From: Candidatus Brocadiia bacterium
Lineage (GTDB): Bacteria; Planctomycetota; PUPC01
Assembly: GCA_030605345.1 (NCBI GenBank)
Contig: JAUWIN010000011.1
Coordinates: forward strand, 1 to 40,908
Direction: 5' to 3'
Length of the DNA stretch: 40,908 nt
Shown: piece after piece, positions 1 to 7,450 of the stretch
How the letters are laid out: every line of letters begins with the position of its first letter
Position numbering within the stretch: position 1 is the first letter of the stretch
Program-made: the position numbers and the translations under genes
The notes under the pieces: generated by a model
Database searches by the model: none
What the model was told of the DNA's origin: nothing
Seen by the model: only the letters and a program-made list of their open reading frames with translations

Positions 1-1
1 C

Positions 2-775
2 TCCTTTCATCAGGCCATACTCGCTTCGGGCACTGAGGGGGCGACATTGGTGTGTTCCGGCCGGAAGTCCGAACTGAGCGGAGCAAAGCTGCGTCAACTG
101 GTCGAGGAGCTGATGGCCCTCGAGAAGCATGCCAGAATCCTCCACAGGCACGGGGTGGAGCTTCGGCAACTCGTCAACGCCTGGCTGGAGAAGGAACAAA
201 TGCCGATGTTCCGCGTCACCATCGACGGCGAGAGCCGGTTCGCTTATTCCCAAGAGGAAGTTGACTCGATCATCCAACAGGCGGAGCAGGCCAAAGGCCA
301 CGAACTCGCCGTCACAGAAGCCGACGAAACCGGAGAAGAAGGCGAACTCAACGTCGTGGAGCTTCACGAAGTGTCCAGCATCAAAAAATCCATCGAACGG
401 GTACGCCAGGCCCATTTCGACATCCAGGACTACTTCCCGCCCGGGGACACGGATGAGGATGCCGAGCCCAGGTACACGGTGCGGTCTGACGGCGACGCTA
501 TTGGGTTGATGTCGCTCTCGGAGTTGCCCGGCGCGGTCCGCAAACTCGCCGAAAAGGGCATGGCCATCCAGCGTTACAAGGGCCTGGGCGAAATGAACCC
601 CGACCAACTCGGTGAGACCACCGTCAATCCCGCCACGCGGTCGCTGCTTCGCGTGACTATTGAAGATGCCGGGGAGGCTGACCGGCTCCTTACCCTCCTC
701 ATGGGCGACCAGGTGGCGCCGAGGCGTGAGTTTATCCAAAAGCACGCACTCGAAGCCATCAACCTGGACGTCTAG
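2..775 (+). CDS. gyrB: DNA gyrase subunit B, C-terminal part (5' end outside window)
   Basis: The frame is open from base 2, so this is the 3' end of a gene that begins upstream; 257 residues are visible. It carries the end of the Toprim domain and the GyrB C-terminal domain, recognised by [18 protein letters not shown] (about residues 189-207 of the visible part), by the [11 protein letters not shown] block and by the closing LEAINLDV. Before the KGLGEMN motif there is a helical, acidic segment of about 150 residues (visible residues ~20-165), which fits the Toprim insert known from several Gram-negative and PVC-type GyrB proteins. The product forms gyrase with GyrA and drives ATP-dependent negative supercoiling. 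ParE is the main alternative; the KGLGEMN/NLDV ending and the insert favour GyrB. The next gene starts 30 bp downstream and may be read through. Confidence 0.93.
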   Translation, partial: SFHQAILASGTEGATLVCSGRKSELSGAKLRQLVEELMALEKHARILHRHGVELRQLVNAWLEKEQMPMFRVTIDGESRFAYSQEEVDSIIQQAEQAKGHELAVTEADETGEEGELNVVELHEVSSIKKSIERVRQAHFDIQDYFPPGDTDEDAEPRYTVRSDGDAIGLMSLSELPGAVRKLAEKGMAIQRYKGLGEMNPDQLGETTVNPATRSLLRVTIEDAGEADRLLTLLMGDQVAPRREFIQKHALEAINLDV

Positions 776-805
776 GGCCGGCGTGCAGTGCCAGCAAGAG
801 GTCAA

Positions 806-1480
806 ATGAGAGCGCTGGTGGTTGAAGATGAGAAGCATATTGCCAAGTTCGTCCAGCGCGGTCTGCGCGAACACTCGTTCGCCGTGGACGTGGCACACGA
901 CGGCGAAAGCGGCCTCAGCCTCGCACTTTCCGAAGAATACGACGTTATTATCCTGGACATCCTCCTCCCACGGCTGGACGGGAAGAAGGTCCTCAGTGCT
1001 ATCCGTGCGGACGGCCTCGCCACCCCGGTGATCATGCTGACCGCAGTCGATTCAGTCCGGTCAAAGGTTGAAGTGCTCGACATGGGAGCGGACGACTACG
1101 TCACAAAGCCGTTTTCAACCTCGGAACTGATGGCAAGGATCAGAAGCCTTCACCGGCGCTCGACCGCCCGGCAGCAGCCGGAACTCGAGGTGGCGGACTT
1201 GGCCCTCGACCCAGCCTCGCACCAGGTGACCCGCGGAGGCCGGAAAATCGAGCTGACCGTGACGGAGTACTCGCTGCTTTATCTCCTGATGGAGAACGCC
1301 GGCCACCCGGTCACCCGCACGATGATCATCGAGCACGTGTGGGACAGGAACTTCGACAGTTTCACCAACGTGGTTGACGTTCACGTCAGCCGGCTTCGCG
1401 GAAAAATCGACCGCGAGTTCGATAAGAAACTCATCCACACCATCAAGGGGGTGGGGTATGTCCTCGCCGCCGAAAAGTAG
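806..1480 (+). CDS. OmpR-family response regulator transcription factor
   Basis: The protein has 224 residues. An N-terminal receiver domain (1-~115) holds the acidic pair E7/D8, the phosphoacceptor D51 (in IILDILLPRLDG), T79 and K101 (in DDYVTKPF). A C-terminal winged-helix DNA-binding domain (~125-222) has the usual VTEYSLLYLLMEN, VWDRNFD and RLRGKID blocks. I chose ATG 806, which follows AGAGGT; an in-frame GTG at 788 lacks a Shine-Dalgarno site. The stop lies 23 bp inside the kinase gene, so the two are co-translated partners. CusR/QseB/PhoP-like regulators are closest by eye. Regulators of this family bind tandem 7-mers 11 bp apart, and two such arrays lie downstream at 2918 and 7049, so they are candidate targets of this protein. 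Confidence 0.93.
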   Translation: MRALVVEDEKHIAKFVQRGLREHSFAVDVAHDGESGLSLALSEEYDVIILDILLPRLDGKKVLSAIRADGLATPVIMLTAVDSVRSKVEVLDMGADDYVTKPFSTSELMARIRSLHRRSTARQQPELEVADLALDPASHQVTRGGRKIELTVTEYSLLYLLMENAGHPVTRTMIIEHVWDRNFDSFTNVVDVHVSRLRGKIDREFDKKLIHTIKGVGYVLAAEK

Positions 1481-2906
1481 ACGGTTGCAGCGGCTCGGGT
1501 TCCGGCTGACCGTGTGGTATGCCATCGTGCTTTGCGCCGCCGTTCTGGGAACGGGGACGTTCCTCTACTATCGCCTCAACAGCCACCTCCACAAACAAAG
1601 CGACCAGTTCCTCGACCTCCTGTCCAGGGACTTCACTTCGCTCATTGCGGCGAACCTCAACGACATCGACAAAATCAGGAAAGAACTTAACCGCGAGACC
1701 ATGGTCGGTGGGCGCCGCCCGCGACTGACCTATTGCTTGTTGGCGCCCGACGGCAGGGTGGTAGCCGAGTCGAAACACCATCCGGAGTTCCGCTACGAGC
1801 TCGGCCCGGTGCTTGCCGCGGCTCAGAGGGCCGACGGCCCGGTGGACCCCAGGACTGTTTACGGCGAATCCCGTTACCCATATCGCATAACTGCCCAGGC
1901 AGTGAGGTCGGCAGGCAAGGTGGCCTACGTGGTGGAGAGCGGTTATTACCTGAAACAGATGGAGAAGGTCCTCCAAAATTACAGGCGCAATTTCCTGCGC
2001 GTCCTCGTCCCTTTCGTATTTGTGGGCATTGCGGGCGGATGGTGGCTGGCGCGAAAGTCCCTCTCGCCCATCGCCGACATGACGGCCACCGCCCAAACTA
2101 TCTCGCGGGAATCGCTGAAAAACAGAATCCCTGTCAAGGGGACCAGCGATGAACTCGACCGACTGGCAGAGGTGCTGAATGAAATGCTCGACCGCCTGCA
2201 GGAGTCGTTCGAACGCATCGAACAATTTTCGTCTGACCTGGCCCACGAATTCCGAACGCCGCTTACTGTACTCAAGGGCGAAGCCGAGAGCGCGCTCACA
2301 GGTAAGCGTTCGGCGGACGAACTCCGCACCATTATCGCAGAGCAAGCAGAGGCATACGACCACCTGAGCAGAATGATCACAGACCTGCTGCTCCTGTCCC
2401 GTAAAGAAGCAGGGACGGCCAAAACCAAGTTCGGGGCGGTGGACGTCGGGACGTGCGTGCGACAGGTCGCCGACGCCTTCGACCCGCTGGCCAAGGAAGC
2501 GGGGATAGAACTGCGGGTCTCCTGCCCGGACACGCCGTGCCAGGTGCGGGGAGACGAATCTGCGCTCGGCCGGCTGTTTTCGAACCTGGTGGAGAACGCG
2601 ATCAAACATACCCCCGCCCGCGGCGAGGTCACAATCGACGTCCAAGCCGGCGAGACCTGCACCGTCCGCGTCAACGACACCGGCATCGGCATCCCACCCG
2701 AAGACCTGCCGCACATCTTCGACAGATTCTACCGGGCCGACCGTTCGAGGTCACGCGACACCGGCGGGTTCGGCCTGGGCCTGAGTATCTGCAAGCAAAT
2801 AGCCGAAACCCACCGCGTGTCGATCCACATCTCCAGCGAGGTCGGCAGAGGCACGGAAGTCACAGTAAAACTCCCGTTCGCTTCAACGCCCGACCTGCCC
2901 GCCTGA
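1458..2906 (+). CDS. Membrane sensor histidine kinase
   Basis: This 482-residue kinase is the partner of the preceding regulator. TM1 spans about 17-38, a periplasmic sensor region about 39-178, TM2 about 179-197, and a HAMP linker follows. The HisKA dimerisation domain has the phosphorylated H263 in LAHEFRTPLT. The ATPase domain shows the N box around N380 (NLVENAIKHT), the G1 box DTGIGIP (407-413), the F box and the G2 box GFGLGLS (437-443), so it should be active. The start at ATG 1458 overlaps the regulator stop; longer readings run back into the regulator gene without a ribosome site. The architecture matches CusS/QseC-type sensors, but the periplasmic part shows no motif that reveals the ligand. 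Location directly before an envelope glycosylation locus suggests an envelope signal (inference). Confidence 0.93.
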   Translation: MSSPPKSRRLQRLGFRLTVWYAIVLCAAVLGTGTFLYYRLNSHLHKQSDQFLDLLSRDFTSLIAANLNDIDKIRKELNRETMVGGRRPRLTYCLLAPDGRVVAESKHHPEFRYELGPVLAAAQRADGPVDPRTVYGESRYPYRITAQAVRSAGKVAYVVESGYYLKQMEKVLQNYRRNFLRVLVPFVFVGIAGGWWLARKSLSPIADMTATAQTISRESLKNRIPVKGTSDELDRLAEVLNEMLDRLQESFERIEQFSSDLAHEFRTPLTVLKGEAESALTGKRSADELRTIIAEQAEAYDHLSRMITDLLLLSRKEAGTAKTKFGAVDVGTCVRQVADAFDPLAKEAGIELRVSCPDTPCQVRGDESALGRLFSNLVENAIKHTPARGEVTIDVQAGETCTVRVNDTGIGIPPEDLPHIFDRFYRADRSRSRDTGGFGLGLSICKQIAETHRVSIHISSEVGRGTEVTVKLPFASTPDLPA

Positions 2907-2917
2907 ACGCTTCCGGC

Positions 2918-2974
2918 GCATAACAATTTCTTAATATGTATGTAACCCTGCTGCAACGTGCTCACGCTGACAAT
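2918..2974 (+). promoter_or_regulatory. Array of four 11-bp-phased 7-mers plus -10 box (OmpR/PhoB-type operator, copy 1)
   Basis: Four 7-mers begin exactly 11 bp apart: GCATAAC (2918), TCTTAAT (2929), ATGTAAC (2940) and CTGCAAC (2951), with 4-bp spacers. A -10-like GACAAT (2969-2974) starts 12 bp after the last repeat, and no -35 box is needed in such promoters. This is the geometry of Pho boxes and other OmpR-family class II activator sites. A matching array lies at 7049-7088. It would drive the small peptide gene at 3040 and the glycosyltransferase operon. The array and the spacing are seen directly; binding by the regulator at 806 or by a PhoB is inference. Confidence 0.6.
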
Positions 2975-3003
2975 AGGCGCGTGTCAGGCTCGGAGGTCGG
3001 GCC

Positions 3004-3025
3004 TGTCCTTCGAATGCGAAGGACA
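3004..3025 (+). promoter_or_regulatory. Leader hairpin directly before the ribosome site of the 30-aa peptide
   Basis: A perfect 9-bp stem, TGTCCTTCG (3004-3012) with CGAAGGACA (3017-3025), encloses a 4-base loop. It ends three bases before the AGGAG (3029-3033) that serves ATG 3040. A second, weaker stem, CAGGC (2985-2989) with GCCTG (3001-3005), shares two bases with it, so the two might be alternatives. The hairpin has no T-run, so it is more likely to affect translation or mRNA stability than to end transcription. Confidence 0.5.
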
Positions 3026-3039
3026 CGCAGGAGTATTTT

Positions 3040-3132
3040 ATGCCCGTGGATATTATTCTGCTCGGCCTATTCCTGCTCGCAGACCTCGTGCTGATTGCAT
3101 ATTGCGAACAGCGCTCCAAACAGCGGCGCTGA
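3040..3132 (+). CDS. 30-residue single-pass membrane peptide A (heads the envelope glycosyltransferase operon)
   Basis: The frame encodes exactly 30 residues: a hydrophobic helix (about 5-21) carrying one aspartate (D15), then a Cys-Glu pair (C22-E23) and a basic tail ending KQRR. ATG 3040 has AGGAG six bases upstream. By the positive-inside rule the C-terminus should be cytoplasmic. A second 30-residue frame at 7451 shares the pattern FLLxDL, then the same distance from Asp to Cys-Glu, then a basic tail. Two independent frames with the same length, pattern, ribosome site and operator type argue for a real family. The gene lies 26 bp before the GT2 gene. I do not recognise the family. By analogy with PmrR or MgrB-type peptides it could regulate the neighbouring kinase or a glycosyltransferase. 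Confidence 0.68.
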   Translation: MPVDIILLGLFLLADLVLIAYCEQRSKQRR

Positions 3133-3158
3133 CAGTCGGCCAGTAGGAGAAGCTTTTT

Positions 3159-3875
3159 ATGAGCGGGCCGGACATTTCGGTTGTCATCCCTGCCTACAAT
3201 GAGGAAGATTCCATCGAGGAATGCCTACGCCAGACGTCCAGTGTGCTCGACAGCATCGGGTTGTCGTACGAAATCTGTGTCGTCGATGACGCCAGCAGCG
3301 ATAGAACGTTTGCCAGACTGAAAGGTATTCGGAAAAACCTGCCGCAACTCCGGGCACTGCGCCTGAGAACGAACCGCGGCCAGTCCGCCGCCCTGGACGC
3401 CGGCTTTCGCCACGCAGCCGGCAACGTCGTAGTCACCATGGACGCAGACCTCCAGAACGATCCCGCCGACATACCCAAACTGCTGGCTGCTACGGAGGAA
3501 TACGACGTAGTGTGTGGTGTGCGGAAAAACCGTCGGGACAACCTGGTGCGGCGTGGCTCGTCACGCATCGCCAACTGTGTCCGAAACAGGCTCACCAACG
3601 AAAATATACAGGACGTTGGCTGCTCTCTCAGAGCCATGAAGCGAGAGTTCCTCGTACGCCTGAAGCTCTACGACGGCATGCATCGGTTTTTGCCCACGCT
3701 GCTCAAGATGGAGGGGGCGAAGGTTACAGAGATACCGGTCAACCACCGGCCCCGCCGCCGCGGCAAGACAAAATACAACATCCGGAATCGGCTCTTTCGC
3801 GGCGTTCGTGACTTGATTGCCGTGCGTTGGATGAGGCGGCGCTGGATTCGCTATGAAGTGGAGGAGGAAATTTAG
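3159..3875 (+). CDS. GT2-family glycosyltransferase (DPM1/ArnC-like)
   Basis: A 238-residue GT-A fold enzyme. It begins with the nucleotide-sugar-binding strand ISVVIPAYNEE (6-16), followed by VVDDASSD (41-48), GQSAALDAGF and the metal-binding D95-A-D97 in the MDADLQNDP block. The acceptor-side VGCSLRAMKRE motif is typical of dolichyl- or undecaprenyl-phosphate sugar transferases (DPM1, ArnC, GtrB). No membrane helix follows the catalytic domain, unlike ArnC/GtrB, so it resembles the short DPM1 form and would act at the inner face of the membrane. It likely loads a sugar onto polyprenyl phosphate for the ArnT-like enzyme two genes on. AGGAG lies nine bases before ATG 3159. The stop overlaps the next start by one base. 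Confidence 0.9.
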   Translation: MSGPDISVVIPAYNEEDSIEECLRQTSSVLDSIGLSYEICVVDDASSDRTFARLKGIRKNLPQLRALRLRTNRGQSAALDAGFRHAAGNVVVTMDADLQNDPADIPKLLAATEEYDVVCGVRKNRRDNLVRRGSSRIANCVRNRLTNENIQDVGCSLRAMKREFLVRLKLYDGMHRFLPTLLKMEGAKVTEIPVNHRPRRRGKTKYNIRNRLFRGVRDLIAVRWMRRRWIRYEVEEEI

Positions 3876-5206
3876 TGTCGGAAACTATCTGGTTGTGTAT
3901 CGGTTTTGGCGCCCAAGCTCTGTTCACCATGAGATTCATCGTCCAATGGCTGGCCTCGGAGCGTGAAGGGCGAAGCGTTGTTCCGGTTTCCTTCTGGCTG
4001 CTGAGCATCGGCGGCAGCCTGACGCTGCTGGCCTACGCGATTTACCGCCGTGACCCCGTCTTTATCGTCGCCCAGATGACCGGTTCGTTCATTTATTTGA
4101 GGAATCTGTCACTCCTCAGAAGAGAGCGCCTGGGGCTGCCGCCGGCCAAACGGCTCGGATGGGCGAAGGTTCTCCAACTTCTCGCCGCCATTCCTCTGCT
4201 TTTCGTCTTGCTCGCCCAGGGTGCGACCATCTGCTATTCGCTCCGGCTCCCCGCCAATCCGCGGCCGGACAACTTGGGGAACTGGCCGGCAAACGTCGCC
4301 GCGCTTCCGCAAAAGGCGCCCGGCACCCCTGTCCGCTTTGCGGTAGTCGGAGATGTTCAGCGCTTCGGCACATTTGAGCGGCTTGCGGAGAAAATTAAGC
4401 AGCAGCCTCTGGATTTCCTGGTGCTGCTGGGAGACGTGACCTACCCGCCCCCCACCGTCACAGGCCACAGGCTGGCGCAGCTTGAACTGGCCGAGTGCCA
4501 CTTCCCGTTCCCCGTTTTCTATGTCGTCGGCAATCACGCCGTGCATCCGGAGTCATTCCCCTTGGCGCGCTGGCGGAAAACGTACGGCCCGGACCAGTTC
4601 TGGTTCGAGTACGGAGGCAACCTGTTCGTGTTCGTCGATACGCTCGCCGAAGCATCACACGGCCACACGGACGCCAGTAAATTTCTGGACGATGTCCTGC
4701 GGGCGCACGGTTCCGACGTCCGCCGAAAATTCGTCTTCAACCACGTGCCGCTGGCCGTTGGCCCGGATTGGTCGGGGCGGAAGATGACGGGACCAGAGGC
4801 CCGGCGCATCGAACAGCTCCTCTACAAATACAAAGTCGATTACTTCATCTGCGGAGACTACCACGGCTTCGCCTCTGTCCAGAAAGGCGATACGTGTTTC
4901 TTGGTTTCCGGCGGCGGGGGAGCGCACCTCAAGGGCTCGGTGCTCGGCTTTCACCACGCCACCATCCTGACCGTCTTGGAGGACAGAATTCAGACCAGGT
5001 TGGCCGTCACGACCAAACACAAAGCGGCGGCCGACTCGCTCGAGCGGTCCGCCCTGCTTAAACTGCTGCCACTGATGTCGGCGCGGCCCGTTGAAACCGC
5101 GCTCGCCGACGTGCTTATCCTGGCAGTGTTGTTCCTGCTTCTACGCCGCGTTGTTCGGCGCCGGCGGGCCTCCGCCGAAGAACGTTCTCAAAAGGAGCAC
5201 CGGTGA
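3875..5206 (+). CDS. LAB_N membrane domain fused to a calcineurin-like metallophosphoesterase
   Basis: The 443-residue protein joins two known domains. Residues 1-~82 form the three-helix LAB_N domain (lipid-A-disaccharide-synthase N-terminal type; note QALFTMRFIVQW and SFIYLRNLSLL). TM4 is about 100-122. A metallophosphoesterase domain follows: GD160 with V-Q where the family usually has D-x-H, LLGD187, GN220H221, H290 and GDYH (327-330) in place of GHxH. A last helix (~408-425) with an Arg-rich end anchors the C-terminus. The phosphatase part, between TM4 and the last helix, could face the periplasm. GTG 3875 follows GGAGGAGG and overlaps the GT2 stop; the 3' end overlaps the ArnT-like gene. 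Likely role: removal or recycling of a lipid- or sugar-linked phosphate in this pathway (inference). Confidence 0.82.
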   Translation: MSETIWLCIGFGAQALFTMRFIVQWLASEREGRSVVPVSFWLLSIGGSLTLLAYAIYRRDPVFIVAQMTGSFIYLRNLSLLRRERLGLPPAKRLGWAKVLQLLAAIPLLFVLLAQGATICYSLRLPANPRPDNLGNWPANVAALPQKAPGTPVRFAVVGDVQRFGTFERLAEKIKQQPLDFLVLLGDVTYPPPTVTGHRLAQLELAECHFPFPVFYVVGNHAVHPESFPLARWRKTYGPDQFWFEYGGNLFVFVDTLAEASHGHTDASKFLDDVLRAHGSDVRRKFVFNHVPLAVGPDWSGRKMTGPEARRIEQLLYKYKVDYFICGDYHGFASVQKGDTCFLVSGGGGAHLKGSVLGFHHATILTVLEDRIQTRLAVTTKHKAAADSLERSALLKLLPLMSARPVETALADVLILAVLFLLLRRVVRRRRASAEERSQKEHR

Positions 5207-7029
5207 TGCAGCAGACCACCATCCCATCCGCCACGGACGGCAGCAGATTCCGCGACATCGCAATAATCGTCGCCCTCGCCGCGCTTGTGCTGCTTCCATC
5301 GTGGCCGTTTCGTGACTTATGGGAACCGGACGAGCCGCGCTACATGGAAGTCGCCCGCGAGATGGTCGTCACCGGCGATTATCTTGTCCCCCACCTCAAC
5401 GGCGAAATCTATCCCGACAAGCCGCCGATGTTCTTCTGGCTGGCGGCGGGATTCTACAATCTGGGCTTTGGCTACAACGGCGGCCGTATGGTCGCCGCCC
5501 TGGCGGCTATGGGAACGCTGCTGCTGGTCTATGCCTTCGCGCGACAGTCGATGCGCCATCCCGGCCCACTACTTTCGGCGTTGATTACCCTCACGGTATT
5601 CCTTTTTCTGGAATCGAAGGCGGGCATACTCGATCCGCTCCTGATGTTTCTTGTCGCAGGCGCGCTGCTCTGCGGGTACCGGGCGCTTCAAACAAGTGCG
5701 CGCCGCAGGACACTGTGGTGGCTTGGGTTCTACGGTCTGTGTGCGTTCGGCGTGCTGACGAAAGGCCCGGTCGGGCTCTTCTTGCCTGGGCTCGTCGTAC
5801 TTGTGTACGGGCTCGTCAACCGCAGGCACGTGGGCGGCGGTGGGTGGGTGCATGTGGCAGGGGTGGCTGTGTTCCTGACACTGGTCGCAGCTTGGCTGGT
5901 GCCGGCTCTCACTGTGGGCGGACAAGCATACCGGAATGAAATACTTTTCAGTCAGACGCTCGACCGGGTGGTCAAATCCTCCAGCCACCAGAAGCCCTTC
6001 TACTATTTCCTTGGGCGGTTCCCGATGGACTTTTTCCCGTGGTCACTGTTGTTCCTTCTTGCGGTCGCTCACTGTGTCCGGTGCTGGAAACGAGGGCTCA
6101 GCGAAGTGGCGCGATTCGCCATATTCTGGTTTGCTGCGATTTTCATATTTCATTCCGCCATCTCGTGCAAGCGGCACGGTTACCTCATCCCGCTCATTCC
6201 GGCGGTAGGGCTGATACTCGGAGAATATATCTCAAGTGGCCTGAAGGACGGGTTTCGGTGGCCGAGGTGGCACCGCGCGCTGCTCCGGACCACGTTCGCG
6301 CTCTGCGGGCTGGCCGGTCTGGCGGTCGGCGTGACTATATTTTTTCTGCCCTGGCTGTTTGCGCATTCCTCTAAATTACGCCACGTGCAGGATGAAGTCG
6401 CGGCGATGCTGACGCCGGGGGTTTTGGCCCTTGGTGTCATTGCTGGGGCGCTTATCCTTTTGCTTTCGGCCTGCGGATTCCGAGCGACGGGCCGGGAACG
6501 GCATCTGGCGGCCGTGGGCTGGCTGATTGCGGTCATGGTCGCTACCTCGCTGATTGCCGACCTCTACGTAGCGCCCAGGCTCAACCAGATGAAATCCGCA
6601 GTACCATTCTGCGGACAGGCCAAGCCCTATCTGGACCGTGCCGACAGGGTGTATTTGCTGCGCAACGACAAGGACGGGCTCTATAACTTGTACACGGGGA
6701 GGATATCAATGCCCGTTTTGCGAGAAGACGCCGACCTTCGCCAAGCCATCTCCAACGACTCGAAGGTGGCCGTCATTGCTCAGCGCGAATGGTGGGACAC
6801 AATGGTCGGGCGGAGCTCTGGCGGCACGGACGTGGTGATTGACAGATGGGTCGGCAGTGACCGGATGATCCTGGCCATCAACTGGAATCCCGAAACTGGC
6901 GAGCTACTTCATACTTTGCGTTCCCACCAACCCCAACACGCTCCACCACGCACGCGTTCCCCTAGCCAATTCTCACAGTGCGACAACAATCGGTTGCCTC
7001 TAAGAAGGGCCCGTGACGTCTCAACGTGA
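5206..7029 (+). CDS. ArnT/PMT-family polyprenyl-phosphate-sugar glycosyltransferase
   Basis: A 607-residue multi-pass membrane enzyme with about eleven hydrophobic helices. The N-terminal loop DLWEPDEPRYMEVAREM is the ArnT/PMT catalytic loop (the acidic pair in DEPRY is the expected catalytic/metal site), followed by the conserved PDKPPMFFWL segment. Such GT-C enzymes move a sugar from undecaprenyl phosphate to lipid A or another envelope acceptor on the periplasmic side. A soluble region of about 150 residues closes the protein. I prefer ATG 5206, which overlaps the previous stop and has AGGAG nine bases upstream; GTG 5203 is the alternative. It is translationally coupled to the LAB_N-phosphoesterase gene. 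The acceptor and the sugar cannot be read from the sequence, so I do not assign arnT. Confidence 0.88.
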   Translation: MQQTTIPSATDGSRFRDIAIIVALAALVLLPSWPFRDLWEPDEPRYMEVAREMVVTGDYLVPHLNGEIYPDKPPMFFWLAAGFYNLGFGYNGGRMVAALAAMGTLLLVYAFARQSMRHPGPLLSALITLTVFLFLESKAGILDPLLMFLVAGALLCGYRALQTSARRRTLWWLGFYGLCAFGVLTKGPVGLFLPGLVVLVYGLVNRRHVGGGGWVHVAGVAVFLTLVAAWLVPALTVGGQAYRNEILFSQTLDRVVKSSSHQKPFYYFLGRFPMDFFPWSLLFLLAVAHCVRCWKRGLSEVARFAIFWFAAIFIFHSAISCKRHGYLIPLIPAVGLILGEYISSGLKDGFRWPRWHRALLRTTFALCGLAGLAVGVTIFFLPWLFAHSSKLRHVQDEVAAMLTPGVLALGVIAGALILLLSACGFRATGRERHLAAVGWLIAVMVATSLIADLYVAPRLNQMKSAVPFCGQAKPYLDRADRVYLLRNDKDGLYNLYTGRISMPVLREDADLRQAISNDSKVAVIAQREWWDTMVGRSSGGTDVVIDRWVGSDRMILAINWNPETGELLHTLRSHQPQHAPPRTRSPSQFSQCDNNRLPLRRARDVST

Positions 7030-7048
7030 GCTCCATGCGCCCTGTCCG

Positions 7049-7107
7049 ACATTACAATTTTGTAACGCGCCCGTCATCTTGGCGCAAGGTCCGTTTGCTT
7101 AGACTAT
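7049..7107 (+). promoter_or_regulatory. Array of four 11-bp-phased 7-mers plus -10 box (OmpR/PhoB-type operator, copy 2)
   Basis: The 7-mers ACATTAC (7049), TTGTAAC (7060), CCGTCAT (7071) and GCGCAAG (7082) again begin 11 bp apart, and GACTAT (7102-7107) is a -10 candidate 14 bp after the last repeat. The inner pair TTGTAAC-N4-CCGTCAT resembles the classical Pho box closely. The array aligns without gaps to copy 1 at 2918, including the first spacer AATT. It starts 19 bp after the ArnT-like stop and points toward the second peptide gene. Confidence 0.6.
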
Positions 7108-7450
7108 TTACGTGTTGGGCGCATATCGATCGCCATGAACGCTTGCCGGCAAAAGCGGATTGGTGCTGTTGCAGTGGCTCTGAGCAAGGAAAGGCAGGAT
7201 TCAGAAAGTTGCGTTCGCCACTAACCAGGATACATAAGTTTTTCAACAACCCGGCGCTGCGGTCTCTTCTGACGAAATACCGTATCCCGATGGGACTGCT
7301 TTCTCCACAATCACGGTCACATCAACCTGCTGGTCATGGCGGTGTTCTACGCGCTGTGCTGGTGCCTCGTGTGTGCATGCTGAGGTAATAATGTTTGCAT
7401 GCTTCTGCGCGTTTAGGTAGGATATTAGGGCACATTGAGGAGTCACCTTT
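7108..7450 (+). other. Long untranslated leader between operator 2 and the second peptide gene
   Basis: About 340 bases follow the copy-2 operator before ATG 7451. I see no convincing gene: the longer open frame here (7026-7388) has no ribosome site and a composition unlike a protein. A separate sigma70-like promoter, TTGCAT (7395-7400), 17 bp, TAGGAT (7418-7423), could serve the peptide gene alone. GCATGC occurs twice (7375 and 7397 areas). The stretch could be a long 5' UTR, a small RNA or a remnant of a lost gene. Confidence 0.35.

Noticed and set aside
1443..2714. 423-codon minus-strand frame opposite the sensor kinase
   Set aside because: Antisense shadow of a kinase with all catalytic boxes.
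7052..7065. Palindrome TTACAATTTTGTAA as a dimeric repressor site
   Set aside because: The matching region at 2921 is not palindromic, while the 11-bp direct-repeat phasing is shared by both, so direct repeats explain the data better.
7336..7383. Hydrophobic, Cys-rich 15-codon frame (MAVFYALCWCLVCAC)
   Set aside because: It is membrane-like and near peptide B, but has no ribosome site and lacks the Asp and Cys-Glu pattern; chance is likely.
7026..7388. 120-codon open frame after the ArnT-like gene
   Set aside because: It overlaps the upstream stop, contains the operator array, has no ribosome site and its Ser/Arg/Cys-rich product looks random.
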